Below are positions 43,407 to 52,452 of a stretch of DNA of 64,000 bases, one piece after another. Below the pieces are notes generated by a model. The model made no database searches and was not told where the DNA came from. It saw only the letters and a program-made list of their open reading frames with translations. The DNA comes from JAZBPO01 sp963691775 (GTDB taxonomy: Bacteria > Pseudomonadota > Gammaproteobacteria > Pseudomonadales > Azotimanducaceae): the NCBI GenBank assembly GCA_963691775.1, contig OY829369.1, forward strand, positions 682,001-746,000. The letters are read 5' to 3'. Within the stretch, counting starts at the first letter, position 1; each line of letters opens with the position of its first letter. Made by a program: the position numbers and the translations under genes.

Positions 43407-44456
43407 TCAGGCAGTGCCCGTCATAAATGCCCAGAGACGTTCGGGACCCGCTGCGGCAACGCGGCGGCCAAGCCAGGCCTGCCAGTACGCTTCGTGACCG
43501 AACTCGTCACGCCAGGCCCAGGCGCGGCGCGTGCGATGGTGCAGCTGATGCTCATGAGTGAAGCCCATCGCGCCATGGACCTGGTGCGCGATCTCTGCGC
43601 CCCGACCCGCGGCCTCTCCGGCACGGGCCTTGGCCACGGCCATCTCGGTAAGCGCATCGTCTCCTTCAAGCGCTTCCAGCGCCCCGTCCGCAGCGCGGAT
43701 CGCGACGGCCGCTTCTCCAGCCAACACCGCAAGCTGCTGCTGCACTGCCTGAAACTTGGCAATGGCACGCCCGAATTGAGTCCGCTCGAGCGCATAACGC
43801 GTTCCAAGTTCCAGCATGGAGCCGAGTGCGCCGGAGATCATGAGGGCGCGCGTGAGCGCAAGGTGGCCGCGTACCGCTTCCAGACCGAGCGCACACGCCG
43901 GCGCCTGCTCGAACTGAAGACCGTCCAAACGCACGCTCGCGATGGGCTCACCGGCGAGATTCAGACCGGCGTTTTCCAATCGGCCGGTCGGGTCAGCGAG
44001 CAACAAGCGCGTTGCGTCGGCACAGGGAACGACGATGAGCACCCGCTCAGCCCGCGGTGCAAAGGCCACCCGCTCAATTACCCCCGCAAGCTCCACAGCA
44101 CTCGCCTGCTCAGGCGTAGCAAGCGCGATCGCCAGCGGGCCGTCGGGCACCTCTGTTGCACCCGCTTCGCCGAGCAACCACGTTGCCACGAGCGTGTCCG
44201 CGAGGGGTACGGGAACTGCATAGGCACCAACAAGGCGCAGCAGCGCGAAGCCCTGGGCCGGCGGCAGTTCCGCGCCGCCAAGTGCCGCGGGCGCACAGGC
44301 TCGCGTCAGCCCGGCCTCCTCCAGCGTGCGCCAGAGCCCAGCGGGCCACTCACCGGCCTCAGCCGCATCAACGAGCTCTTTGCTGCAGGATTCGCGCAGG
44401 ATGCGCTCCGCAGCGTCATAGGCCAGGCGGGCATCCTCGCCAAGACCAATCGTCAT
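43407..44456 (-). CDS. Acyl-CoA dehydrogenase family protein, short subunit
   Basis: This 349-residue ACAD has a shortened N-terminal part and a C-terminal four-helix domain with RTQFGRAIAKFQAVQQQLA, followed by QVHGAMGFTHEHQLHHRTRR. The last motif is common in one subunit of the two-gene (alpha2beta2) acyl-CoA dehydrogenases of steroid side-chain catabolism. It is 10 bp downstream of the second ACAD gene, with a GAGGAGG site, so a heteromeric enzyme is likely. The substrate is unknown. Confidence 0.88.
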   Translation of the reverse strand: MTIGLGEDARLAYDAAERILRESCSKELVDAAEAGEWPAGLWRTLEEAGLTRACAPAALGGAELPPAQGFALLRLVGAYAVPVPLADTLVATWLLGEAGATEVPDGPLAIALATPEQASAVELAGVIERVAFAPRAERVLIVVPCADATRLLLADPTGRLENAGLNLAGEPIASVRLDGLQFEQAPACALGLEAVRGHLALTRALMISGALGSMLELGTRYALERTQFGRAIAKFQAVQQQLAVLAGEAAVAIRAADGALEALEGDDALTEMAVAKARAGEAAGRGAEIAHQVHGAMGFTHEHQLHHRTRRAWAWRDEFGHEAYWQAWLGRRVAAAGPERLWAFMTGTA

Positions 44457-44466
44457 GACGACCTCC

Positions 44467-45606
44467 TCAGCGCAGACCGAGACCGCGCGCGATCATGCCG
44501 CGCAGAATTTCGCGCGTGCCACCGCGAATCGTGAACGACGGTGCGTGCAGCACGGTGTGATCCAGCGTGTCGCGGAACAGCCGAGCTGCGCCCGCGGGCG
44601 CAATCAAACGGGCGATCTCCGGCAGCTCCTTCTCGAAGTTGTTGCCGAGTTCCTTGACCAGGGCCGCCTCAACGACTGGGTTGGCGTTGCTCTGCAGCAT
44701 GCCGGCGACCGAAATGGACATCTTGCGCAGCGTCATCATGTGAGCGGCGAGCCGGCCCAGCACCATCGCCTGATGTTCCGTAGGCTCTGCTCCGATCTCA
44801 CGGGTGAGCTCCACAAACACGCGGAACGCTGACAGGAAACGCTCAGGACCACTGCGTTCATAGCCGAGTTCGCTTGTGACCTGCTCCCAGCCAAGGCCGG
44901 TGCTTCCGACGACGCGCTCGTCGGGCACGAAGCAATCTTCGAAGACAACCTCGTTGAATTCTGCTTCACCGGCGAGGCTGCGGATAGGCCGAATCGTGAG
45001 TCCTTCGGAGTTGCGCAGATCAACGATCACCTGGGAGAGACCGGCATGGCGATTTTCGCTCGGCGCTTCGGTCCGGATAAGCGTGATCATGAAGTGGTTG
45101 CGATGCGCATGGGACGACCAGAGCTTGGTGCCGTTCACGCGCCAGCCGCCATCAACCCGCGTGCCCGTGGTCCGCACGGACGCGAGATCAGAGCCTGAAT
45201 CCGGCTCACTCATGCCGATGGAAAAGAAACACTCGCCGGCCACAACCTTGGGAAGAAAGTACTGGCGCTGCGCCTCCGTACCGTAGCGCAGCAGAAGCGG
45301 GCCGCTTTGCCGATCCGCGATCCAATGGGCGCCGACAGGGGCTCCCGCTGCGAGCAACTCTTCGGTGACAACGTATCGCTCGAAGAAACTTCGCGCCCCG
45401 CCGCCGTAGCGCTCGGGCCAGGTCATGCCGATCCATCCACGCTCGCCCAGCTTGCGGCTGAATTCGGGATCGTGGCTGGCGCCAAAGTCCGAAGTCCGCA
45501 GGTATGCGTCAGGAAGCGTTTCGGCAACGAAAGCGCGCACCTCGGCACGTAGAGCCTCGGCTTCCTCGGGAAGCGTCAAAGGGTCGAAGCTAAGGGCCTG
45601 TCCCAT
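44467..45606 (-). CDS. Acyl-CoA dehydrogenase family protein, partner subunit
   Basis: From the ATG at 45606 the protein has 379 residues. It has the ACAD N-terminal helices, the FAD/acyl-binding middle (CFFSIGMSEPDSGSDLASVR, NGTKLWSSHAHR) and a C-terminal FTIRGGTREILRGMIARGL. The residue before GT is Gly rather than the Glu that acts as base in medium-chain enzymes, so catalysis may rely on another acidic residue or on the partner. The tandem of two ACADs resembles FadE28/FadE29-type heteromers. An open frame to 45741 adds only low-complexity residues. Confidence 0.9.
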   Translation of the reverse strand: MGQALSFDPLTLPEEAEALRAEVRAFVAETLPDAYLRTSDFGASHDPEFSRKLGERGWIGMTWPERYGGGARSFFERYVVTEELLAAGAPVGAHWIADRQSGPLLLRYGTEAQRQYFLPKVVAGECFFSIGMSEPDSGSDLASVRTTGTRVDGGWRVNGTKLWSSHAHRNHFMITLIRTEAPSENRHAGLSQVIVDLRNSEGLTIRPIRSLAGEAEFNEVVFEDCFVPDERVVGSTGLGWEQVTSELGYERSGPERFLSAFRVFVELTREIGAEPTEHQAMVLGRLAAHMMTLRKMSISVAGMLQSNANPVVEAALVKELGNNFEKELPEIARLIAPAGAARLFRDTLDHTVLHAPSFTIRGGTREILRGMIARGLGLR

Positions 45607-45739
45607 GCGAAGTCTCCTGATACAGCGCCCGCGCAAGGCGCAGGACGATAAGGGGGGCGCCGCAGCGATGCAATCTCGCTGACCTTGCCCGCGAGCGGCG
45701 CTCACGCGAGGATGCGGGTGCTGACCACGAGCCACGCCC

Positions 45740-46150
45740 ATGACAGCCCAAGATCCCAGACAAATCCGCTTCGCGGCCCTCTACGACCCGATCGTTGCGG
45801 AAATCGAGCGGCGCGCTGCAGTCACCGACCGTTACATCGACCGGGAAGCGTTCCGCATTCTGCTCGCGACCGTATGGGCGAACGTCGTCCTCGACCCGCA
45901 AGACGGAGACTTGTCCGAAGACGATCTGGAAGCATTCCACGACTACCTCAACATCCGGGCACGGGACGTCCTTGGCGAGGATGACGCTGTCCGGGCCAGC
46001 TTTAGCTTCCTGCTCACTCAAGCAGGAGAGCAGGCCATGGGACGCCATCGCATCCCCGCGGCTCATCGCCGCATGCTCGAGCGGATCGGAGCGCTCATCA
46101 TCGATCCGCACGGGCTCGCAGCGGCGGTCCGCGCACATCGAGGGGACTGA
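45740..46150 (+). CDS. Hypothetical protein, 136 residues
   Basis: I do not recognise this family. The protein is soluble, helical and acidic, with segments LYDPIVAEIERRAAVTDRYI and EAFRILLATVWANVVLDP, and no signal peptide. The start at 45740 is 134 bp from the divergent ACAD start. Codon use and GC match the neighbours, and the antisense frames are less protein-like, so it is probably a real gene. It ends 10 bp from the convergent yjbQ. Confidence 0.65.
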   Translation: MTAQDPRQIRFAALYDPIVAEIERRAAVTDRYIDREAFRILLATVWANVVLDPQDGDLSEDDLEAFHDYLNIRARDVLGEDDAVRASFSFLLTQAGEQAMGRHRIPAAHRRMLERIGALIIDPHGLAAAVRAHRGD

Positions 46151-46160
46151 AGGCTCCTGC

Positions 46161-46610
46161 TCAGCCGAGGTGCACGACCACCTCACGCAGATGTTCCGCA
46201 CGCCGGTGTTCGAACAGATAGATTCCCTGCCAAGTGCCCAGTGCAAGACGGCCCCCCAGCAGCGGAATGCTGATCTGCGTCGCAGTCAGCACCGCGCGGA
46301 TATGGGCAGGCATGTCATCGGGCCCTTCCAGCGTATGCGTATAAAGTGAATCCCCTTCGGGCACGAGCCGCGACAGCCAGGCCTCGATGTCCCTTCGCGC
46401 GCTCGGGTCTGCGTTCTCTTGAATGAGCAGGCTTGCAGAAGTATGTCTGACGAACAGAGTGACCAAACCGCTGAGTGCCGCTTGCTCAAGGCCTTCACCC
46501 TGACTCGATACTATCCCCCTGAGGTCCTCCAGGACTTCAACAACTCGCGCGGTGATGTTCGCGAGCCCCTGACCGGGGGTGGCTATTCGTAGTACGCTGC
46601 TGGCAGGCAT
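46161..46610 (-). CDS. yjbQ: YjbQ-family protein (UPF0047)
   Basis: The 149-residue protein has the family hallmark FVRHTSASLLIQENADPSAR, a later HIRAVL, and LGTWQGIYLFEHRR at the end. These conserved His, Asp and Glu residues line a metal site. Members have been reported to have weak thiamine-phosphate synthase activity; the physiological role is unclear. The ATG at 46610 is chosen because the extension to 46658 is not conserved. The start is divergent from the GGDEF-EAL gene with a 154 bp gap. Confidence 0.9.
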   Translation of the reverse strand: MPASSVLRIATPGQGLANITARVVEVLEDLRGIVSSQGEGLEQAALSGLVTLFVRHTSASLLIQENADPSARRDIEAWLSRLVPEGDSLYTHTLEGPDDMPAHIRAVLTATQISIPLLGGRLALGTWQGIYLFEHRRAEHLREVVVHLG

Positions 46611-46764
46611 GCAGGACTTCTCCAGGGCACAGGACGGAGCCCGCGAAGGAAGCAGCATCGCCGCAGGGAATGCGCTCTACAAGCCGGCCTGCGGGGATCG
46701 AGACGCCCAGGGGGATCAGCGCGGGGACGCGTTGAACGGCGCCGTCGATCCCGGTTGGGGGATC

Positions 46765-49700
46765 ATGAAAACAAAATCGAAGGCGCACGAACGCCTCAGG
46801 CCTATCATCGGCCTCGCCGGGGCCTTGCTCATGCTCCTGCCGCCGGTGCTTTTCGCAACGGATGTCGCCTGGCTACCTACGCTCGCCGCCGTCGCGGTCC
46901 TGGCCTGGCAACGAGCCTCCCGCAGGGCACTTATCGTCGCCGGGGCCGCGGCCCTGGCAGTTCTGGTGACCCCGGCCCTGGACTTGACGCAGAGCCTCGT
47001 CCCCCTCGCTGCACTTTCGCTCCTCGCCATCCTGGCCCAACGGCCGCGCAGACGCGGTGAGCCCGTGGTGCGCGGTCGCTTCGAATCGATTCTTGAGCAC
47101 TCTGATCTGCTTACCCTTGTAACCGACGAGCAGGACGCGACCAGCTACGCAAACCCCGCTTTCCTCCGCCTCCTCGGCATCGACCTGGATGCGCTTGTGG
47201 GCCGACCCGCCATCGAACTCTTCCACGTCGACGATCGCGAAACGCTCGCGGCACTCCTGGCCGCGACGAGGGTCGGGGAAGCGGCCATCACACGGACCGA
47301 CGCTCCGCTGCGCCTTGCCGTGGCCAACGGCGATCACGCCTACCTGCAAGCACGCATCAACCGCATCGAGGGGGGCCCCGAGCGCGGCAGCATCGTCATG
47401 GGTGCAACTGAAGTGACGGAGCGAGTTCGTGCGGAATCCGCGCTCGCGGGTAGCGAAACGCGCTTCGCCTCGCTGTTCGCCACGTCCCGTGATGCGCTGC
47501 TGATCACGCGCAGAGAGGATGGCGTGATTGTAGATTTCAACGACGCCCTGACGACGCTCACCGGCTGGTCGCGTGACGAGGGGCTGGGCAACAGCATCAA
47601 TCAGGTCGTACCGCTTGCAGATCCCTCCGATCTGGCGACGGTGTTCTCGCTGCTTGATCGCGATGGCGAATACGTCGAGTACGACACGGCCATCGTGCGG
47701 CGCGACGGGCGCGTCATCGAGATCACCATGTCCGGGCGCTACGCCGAAATCGATGGACACCGCTGCGTGGTCGCGGTCCTCCGCGACATCACGGAAAACC
47801 GACGCACGGAAATGGCCCTTGCGGAGAGCGAACACAAGTTCTCCAGCACCTTCCACCGGTCACCAGACGCAATGTCCATCGTGCGTCTGGCCGACGGCGT
47901 TGTCGTCGACGTAAACGAACGCTTCACGCAGCTGTTTCAGCGTCGCACCGAAGACATAGTCGGTCGCGCCATCATGGAGCTGCAGCCGACCCTTGACCTT
48001 GATCGCCTCGTGCCCATGGCCGAGCTCGCCAGCCGTGACACGGACGGCGCTGAATTCGCCAACGTCGAGGTCGATCTGAAGATAGACGATCGCACAGTGC
48101 CGACCCTTGTCTCGACCACGATCGCCGAGATCAACGGCCAACCGTGCGCCGTATCGCTGATCAAAGACATGAGCGAGCTGGAGCGCGCACGACGGGCACT
48201 TGAAGACAGTGAAGCGCGATTCCGAGGCGCCTTCGAACATGCGCCCATAGGCATGATGCTCATTGATCCGGAGCGCGGACGTATAACGCAGGTCAATCGC
48301 ATGCTGTGTGATCTGCTTGGCTACGATCCGCAGGTGCTGCTTAAGAAAAGACCCGCTTCGCTGCTTCCGTCCGAGGACCGCGCCGAACACGACTATGAAC
48401 TCGCGGCCTTGCAGTCCGGGACTGAAACCGAGATTTCACGCGAAACCCGCTATCTGCGTGCCGATGGCGAAGCCATCTGGACGAATCGCCACGTAGTGCT
48501 TCAGCGTGCTCCGGACGGCACGCCCGTACATATCATCGTGCAGATCACCGACGTTACGGATCTGAAGAACAGCCGCGAGCAAATGGAGAAGCTTGCGTTC
48601 TACGACACGCTTACGGGCCTCGCCAACAGACGCCTGTTCACAGACCGCCTGGAGCAGGCGGTGCGCCATGCGGTCCGCACGGGAAGGCCTACGGCCCTGA
48701 TGTATCTGGACCTCGACAACTTCAAGCGCGTCAACGACAGCCTCGGCCATGAGGCGGGCGATGAACTGCTTCGCGGCGTTGCTGGCCGTCTCCAGCAGTG
48801 CGTAAGGGAAGAAGATACCGTCGGCCGCTTCGGCGGCGACGAGTTCACGATTCTGCTGAATCAGGTGAGAGACAGCCGGGCCGCCGGCCGAGTGGCGCGT
48901 AAAGTGCTGACGGCCCTTGTGGAGCCGATCGTGATCGCAAATCACGAGTTCCGCGTGACGACCAGCATCGGCGTTACCTTGGCGCCCGATGACGGGATCG
49001 ATCCGGCAACCCTAATCAAGAACGCTGACCTTGCCATGTACCGCGCCAAAGAGCGCGGTCGCGACAACTATCAATTCTTCTCGGAAGACATGAATACCCG
49101 CGCCATGGATCGCCTGATCCTCGAGAACGAACTGAGAGGCGCGCTTGGAGGGGAGGAATTCGAACTCTTCTATCAGCCGCAGGTCAGCGTCGATGAACAG
49201 AAAATCGCGGGCATGGAAGCACTCCTGCGCTGGCGCCATCCAAGCCGCGGACTTCTTGCCCCGGACAACTTCATCCACGTCGCCGAGGAAAGCGGCCTGA
49301 TCGTGCCACTCGGCGAATGGACGATACGCAAGGCCTGCGAACAGATCAGAATCCTGCGCAATCGCACGGGAAGCTCGGTGAGAATCGCGGTGAACATATC
49401 CGCGCGCCAGTTTTCAGACCCGAACCTCCCCGACGTAATCGAGCAGGCCCTGCGCGCGTCGGCGCTGGATCCAGCGTCGCTTGAGCTCGAGATTACCGAG
49501 ACCATGCTGATGCATGACATCGAGGAGGCCATCGCAATGCTCGAGCGCCTTCATGGCATCGGCGTGAGTCTTGCGGTGGATGATTTCGGTACCGGCTACT
49601 CCTCTCTGAACTACCTCAAACGCCTGCCTATTGATCGCGTAAAGGTCGACCAGAGCTTCGTTTCGGATATCCCGGACAGCGAGGACGACGTCGCCATTAC

Positions 49701-49908
49701 GTCCGCCGTCATCGCGATGGCGCACCAGCTCAAGCTCGACGTTGTCGCCGAAGGCGTGGAAACGCGCGCTCAACTCGAGTTCCTTGCCGCTGCAAACTGC
49801 GAACTCGCGCAAGGTTTCCTGTTCGGCGAACCCCTCCCCTTCGAAGAGGCGGAGGCAATCGTCGGTCAGTACCTCTTCGGAACCGGGGAAAGCGAAACCG
49901 GCACCTGA
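46765..49908 (+). CDS. Membrane PAS-GGDEF-EAL protein (cyclic di-GMP turnover)
   Basis: The protein has 1047 residues. An N-terminal hydrophobic region of about 4 helices (13-92) is followed by four PAS-like sensor repeats (about 105-215, 225-350, 350-475, 478-600). Then a diguanylate cyclase domain with an intact GGDEF at 690-694 and an EAL phosphodiesterase domain with EALLRWRHP at 818 and DDFGTGYSSL follow. Both active sites look intact, so it could make or break cyclic di-GMP; many such tandem proteins work mainly as phosphodiesterases. The start at 46765 is supported by a GGGGGG site. It is convergent with mlaA. Confidence 0.93.
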   Translation: MKTKSKAHERLRPIIGLAGALLMLLPPVLFATDVAWLPTLAAVAVLAWQRASRRALIVAGAAALAVLVTPALDLTQSLVPLAALSLLAILAQRPRRRGEPVVRGRFESILEHSDLLTLVTDEQDATSYANPAFLRLLGIDLDALVGRPAIELFHVDDRETLAALLAATRVGEAAITRTDAPLRLAVANGDHAYLQARINRIEGGPERGSIVMGATEVTERVRAESALAGSETRFASLFATSRDALLITRREDGVIVDFNDALTTLTGWSRDEGLGNSINQVVPLADPSDLATVFSLLDRDGEYVEYDTAIVRRDGRVIEITMSGRYAEIDGHRCVVAVLRDITENRRTEMALAESEHKFSSTFHRSPDAMSIVRLADGVVVDVNERFTQLFQRRTEDIVGRAIMELQPTLDLDRLVPMAELASRDTDGAEFANVEVDLKIDDRTVPTLVSTTIAEINGQPCAVSLIKDMSELERARRALEDSEARFRGAFEHAPIGMMLIDPERGRITQVNRMLCDLLGYDPQVLLKKRPASLLPSEDRAEHDYELAALQSGTETEISRETRYLRADGEAIWTNRHVVLQRAPDGTPVHIIVQITDVTDLKNSREQMEKLAFYDTLTGLANRRLFTDRLEQAVRHAVRTGRPTALMYLDLDNFKRVNDSLGHEAGDELLRGVAGRLQQCVREEDTVGRFGGDEFTILLNQVRDSRAAGRVARKVLTALVEPIVIANHEFRVTTSIGVTLAPDDGIDPATLIKNADLAMYRAKERGRDNYQFFSEDMNTRAMDRLILENELRGALGGEEFELFYQPQVSVDEQKIAGMEALLRWRHPSRGLLAPDNFIHVAEESGLIVPLGEWTIRKACEQIRILRNRTGSSVRIAVNISARQFSDPNLPDVIEQALRASALDPASLELEITETMLMHDIEEAIAMLERLHGIGVSLAVDDFGTGYSSLNYLKRLPIDRVKVDQSFVSDIPDSEDDVAITSAVIAMAHQLKLDVVAEGVETRAQLEFLAAANCELAQGFLFGEPLPFEEAEAIVGQYLFGTGESETGT

Positions 49909-49921
49909 GGCGCTGCCTCAG
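49905..49921. terminator. Inverted repeat covering both convergent stop codons
   Basis: CTGAGGC (49905-49911) pairs perfectly with GCCTCAG (49915-49921) around GCT. The plus-strand TGA stop is 49906-49908, and the minus-strand stop (TCA on this strand) is 49918-49920, so both stops lie inside the stem. No T-run is present on either side; it may act as a weak bidirectional terminator or 3' end protector. Confidence 0.6.
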
Positions 49922-50661
49922 AAGTCGTCGAGGAACTCGTCCCAGTCGCTGTTCGGCAATTCGCCGTCGTAGCGAAGATAGCGGCGACGCTGCAGGAACG
50001 CCTCGCGCGTGAAGGTGTATGCGTCGACCGCCGTCGAATCGAGGAGCGTTGACGCGGCGAGGGCGTCGGCACGAAAGCTGACAACGTCAAGTACGCGATA
50101 CCCAGGTTGCCAAGCGGAACCCATCATGGCCTGGGGTAGCCACGCGCGGAGTGCGCGGTCAGGCACCTGTACCAGCGTCATGGGGCCCACGAACGGCAGC
50201 ACAAGGTATGGACTTTGGTCGAAGCCCCAGACTTCCAGCGCCTGACCGATGTCTTCCTGAACGTCCGGCAGGCCGAGTGGCGTCGCCGGATCGAACACGC
50301 CCGCCACCCCCAACGTGGAATTGACAAGGAATCGCCCACTAGCGATCACTGAACGATCAACCTTGCCCTGCAGCAGTGCGCCGCTGATCGAGAGGGGCGC
50401 CGAGAGGTTCGCGAATACATTCAGTACCGCGCGTTCGATGATATCCGGCGCAACGCGTCGGTAAAGGCGCGCGGACGGCTCGAAGACAAAATCATCCACG
50501 CGTTCGTTGAACGCATGCACGGGCCGATTGAAACGAATCCAGGGATCGCGGTCGGACGCTGCGTCCGCCGCGGCGTCGGCCGCCAGAAAAGTCAGGGCAC
50601 AGAGCGACGCCGCAGCCAAAGATCGAGCGGCGTCGGTAGCACGACCTGTCCATTGGTTCAT
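49918..50661 (-). CDS. mlaA: MlaA/VacJ-family protein
   Basis: The 247-residue protein matches the outer-membrane component of the Mla phospholipid transport system: DPWIRFNRPVHAFNERVDDF, then ALLQGKVDRSVIASGRFLVN and PYLVLPFVGPMTL. The ATG at 50661 gives a Sec-type signal ending near AADAAADA; a canonical lipobox is not visible (only SLC at residue 21), whereas MlaA is usually a lipoprotein. It is the last gene of the TRAP/TatT operon, 28 bp after dctM. This context, rather than an mlaBCDEF cluster, is unusual. Confidence 0.9.
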   Translation of the reverse strand: MNQWTGRATDAARSLAAASLCALTFLAADAAADAASDRDPWIRFNRPVHAFNERVDDFVFEPSARLYRRVAPDIIERAVLNVFANLSAPLSISGALLQGKVDRSVIASGRFLVNSTLGVAGVFDPATPLGLPDVQEDIGQALEVWGFDQSPYLVLPFVGPMTLVQVPDRALRAWLPQAMMGSAWQPGYRVLDVVSFRADALAASTLLDSTAVDAYTFTREAFLQRRRYLRYDGELPNSDWDEFLDDF

Positions 50662-50689
50662 CCGCGCCAATGCCACCTCTGCGAGAACC

Positions 50690-51967
50690 CTAGAGAAGAC
50701 CGAGAGACAGCCAGGGAACATAAGTGATCAGCACAAGCGCGATCAGGAGGACGAGCATGAACGGCAACGATGCTTGATAAAGGTCCGTTATTGAGCGCTT
50801 GAAGCGATAGCTCGCGATGAAGAGATTCATACCGATCGGCGGCGTGAAGTAGCCGATCTGCATGTTGGCTAGAAAAATGATGCCGAAGTGGACCGGATGG
50901 ATGTCATAACCCACGGCCACAGGCAACAACAGCGGCACCATGATCACGAGTGCCGAAAAAATGTCCAGGATGGCGCCAAGCAAGAGCAGCGTAAGGTTCA
51001 GCAACAGCAGGAACGCGAGCTTGCTCTCGATGTAGACCGACGCGAACTCGAACAGCCGCTGCGGTATCTCCGCGTCAACGAGCACATTCGTGAACGCTAA
51101 GGCGACAGCGAGAATCAGCAAGATGCCCCCGACCATGACCATGGCGTCCACCATGACTGCCGGCAATCGTCGGAGGGCGACATCTCGATAGAGAAATACC
51201 TGTGAAATCGTGACGTACAGCGCGGTCACGGCCGCCATCTCGGAAACGGCGAAGAAGCCACCGTAGATGCCTCCGAGTACGAATACGGGCAGCGGGAGAT
51301 CCCAGCGCGCCGCCCATAGGGCTGCCCGCACGTCGCCCGCAGAGAAGGGTGTCAACTCCAGGCCGCGGCCACGCACGTGCCAGAGCGCATAGGCGCCGAG
51401 AAGAACGATCATCACGAGCGCGGGTAGCAGCCCCGCAACGAACAATTCGCGGAGTGAGAAAGAAGCGCCGACCTCCATCTGCTGCGCGATCACGCCATAG
51501 AGGATCAGCGGCACGGACGGGACGATGAGCAGACCGAGGCTGCCCGCTGACGTGACCAGACCAAGTGAGAAGCGTTCGCTGTAGCCCTCGGAGACAAGTG
51601 CGGGGAACAGGAGCGCACCGAGCGCCACGATGGTGACGCCCGAAGCGCCGGTGAAGGCCGTGAACAGTGCGCATGCAACGAAGCCGACAAGCGCGAGGCC
51701 CGCAGGCATCCACCCGATCAGCGCGCGCGTAACGGTGACCAGACGCTGCGAAGCCTTGCCTGCAGCGAGAACGTAGCCGGCGTACGCGAAAAGCGGCAGA
51801 GAAAGTAGCAGGGGCGTATCGGCGATTCTGTAGATTTCTACCGCCACCACTACAAGCGGGATGTCCGCTATCCAGAAGCCGACGAACGCCGCCGCCACAA
51901 TCACGGCGAACAGGGGCGCACCGGCAAGCGCCAGCAGTAATACAGCCAGCACAAGCAGCAGCGTCAC
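50690..51967 (-). CDS. dctM: TRAP transporter large permease (DctM)
   Basis: The 425-residue protein is the sodium-coupled transmembrane subunit of a TRAP transporter, with 11-12 predicted helices and the family segments PLFAYAGYVLAAGKASQRLV and FGIIFLANMQIGYFTPPIG. It works with the small DctQ subunit, whose gene overlaps it by 4 bp, and the substrate-binding DctP protein encoded just upstream. Confidence 0.93.
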   Translation of the reverse strand: MTLLLVLAVLLLALAGAPLFAVIVAAAFVGFWIADIPLVVVAVEIYRIADTPLLLSLPLFAYAGYVLAAGKASQRLVTVTRALIGWMPAGLALVGFVACALFTAFTGASGVTIVALGALLFPALVSEGYSERFSLGLVTSAGSLGLLIVPSVPLILYGVIAQQMEVGASFSLRELFVAGLLPALVMIVLLGAYALWHVRGRGLELTPFSAGDVRAALWAARWDLPLPVFVLGGIYGGFFAVSEMAAVTALYVTISQVFLYRDVALRRLPAVMVDAMVMVGGILLILAVALAFTNVLVDAEIPQRLFEFASVYIESKLAFLLLLNLTLLLLGAILDIFSALVIMVPLLLPVAVGYDIHPVHFGIIFLANMQIGYFTPPIGMNLFIASYRFKRSITDLYQASLPFMLVLLIALVLITYVPWLSLGLL

Positions 51968-52452
51968 GGCGCTGCGCCCTCCTCGTCCGCAGCGGGCCGC
52001 CCAAACAGCGCATGGAGCATGTAGCGCGCGCCAATGACGCCGAAGGCCAAAGGAATGACCGACACGGCAAACCAGGACGGCACCGCAGCAAAGGCCGTGA
52101 ACCCATCCTCGTATTCAAGGGCGGCGAACTCGTAGCCGTACCAGGCAAGCGCAGCGCACAGGCCCGCCGTCAGTACGTCAACGAACCGCGCGACGATCGC
52201 TGCCACAAGCGGAGGGAGGTAGCGGACAAGTGCTTCTATCCGGATGTGCTCGCCTCGCCCCGCAGCGACCATGGAGCCAATCATGGCGACCCAGAGCACC
52301 AGCGTGCGAACCGCATCGTCTCCCCAGCTGATGCCGCTGTCGAAGCCGTTGCGCAGGATGATCTGTAGGCAAGCGAGCCCGATCATCGCGAGCAGCAGAC
52401 AGGCGAGCGTTGCCGCTTCAAGGCGCGCGAGCCAGCGCAGAACGCTCTTCAC
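51964..52452 (-). CDS. dctQ: TRAP transporter small permease (DctQ)
   Basis: This 162-residue protein has about four membrane helices (LAMIGLACLQIILRNGF, VLWVAMIGSMVAAGRGEHI and two more). The GRGEHIRI segment and small size are typical of the DctQ subunit. Its stop overlaps dctM and its start overlaps dctP (52449-52452), showing tight coupling. Confidence 0.9.
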   Translation of the reverse strand: MKSVLRWLARLEAATLACLLLAMIGLACLQIILRNGFDSGISWGDDAVRTLVLWVAMIGSMVAAGRGEHIRIEALVRYLPPLVAAIVARFVDVLTAGLCAALAWYGYEFAALEYEDGFTAFAAVPSWFAVSVIPLAFGVIGARYMLHALFGRPAADEEGAAP

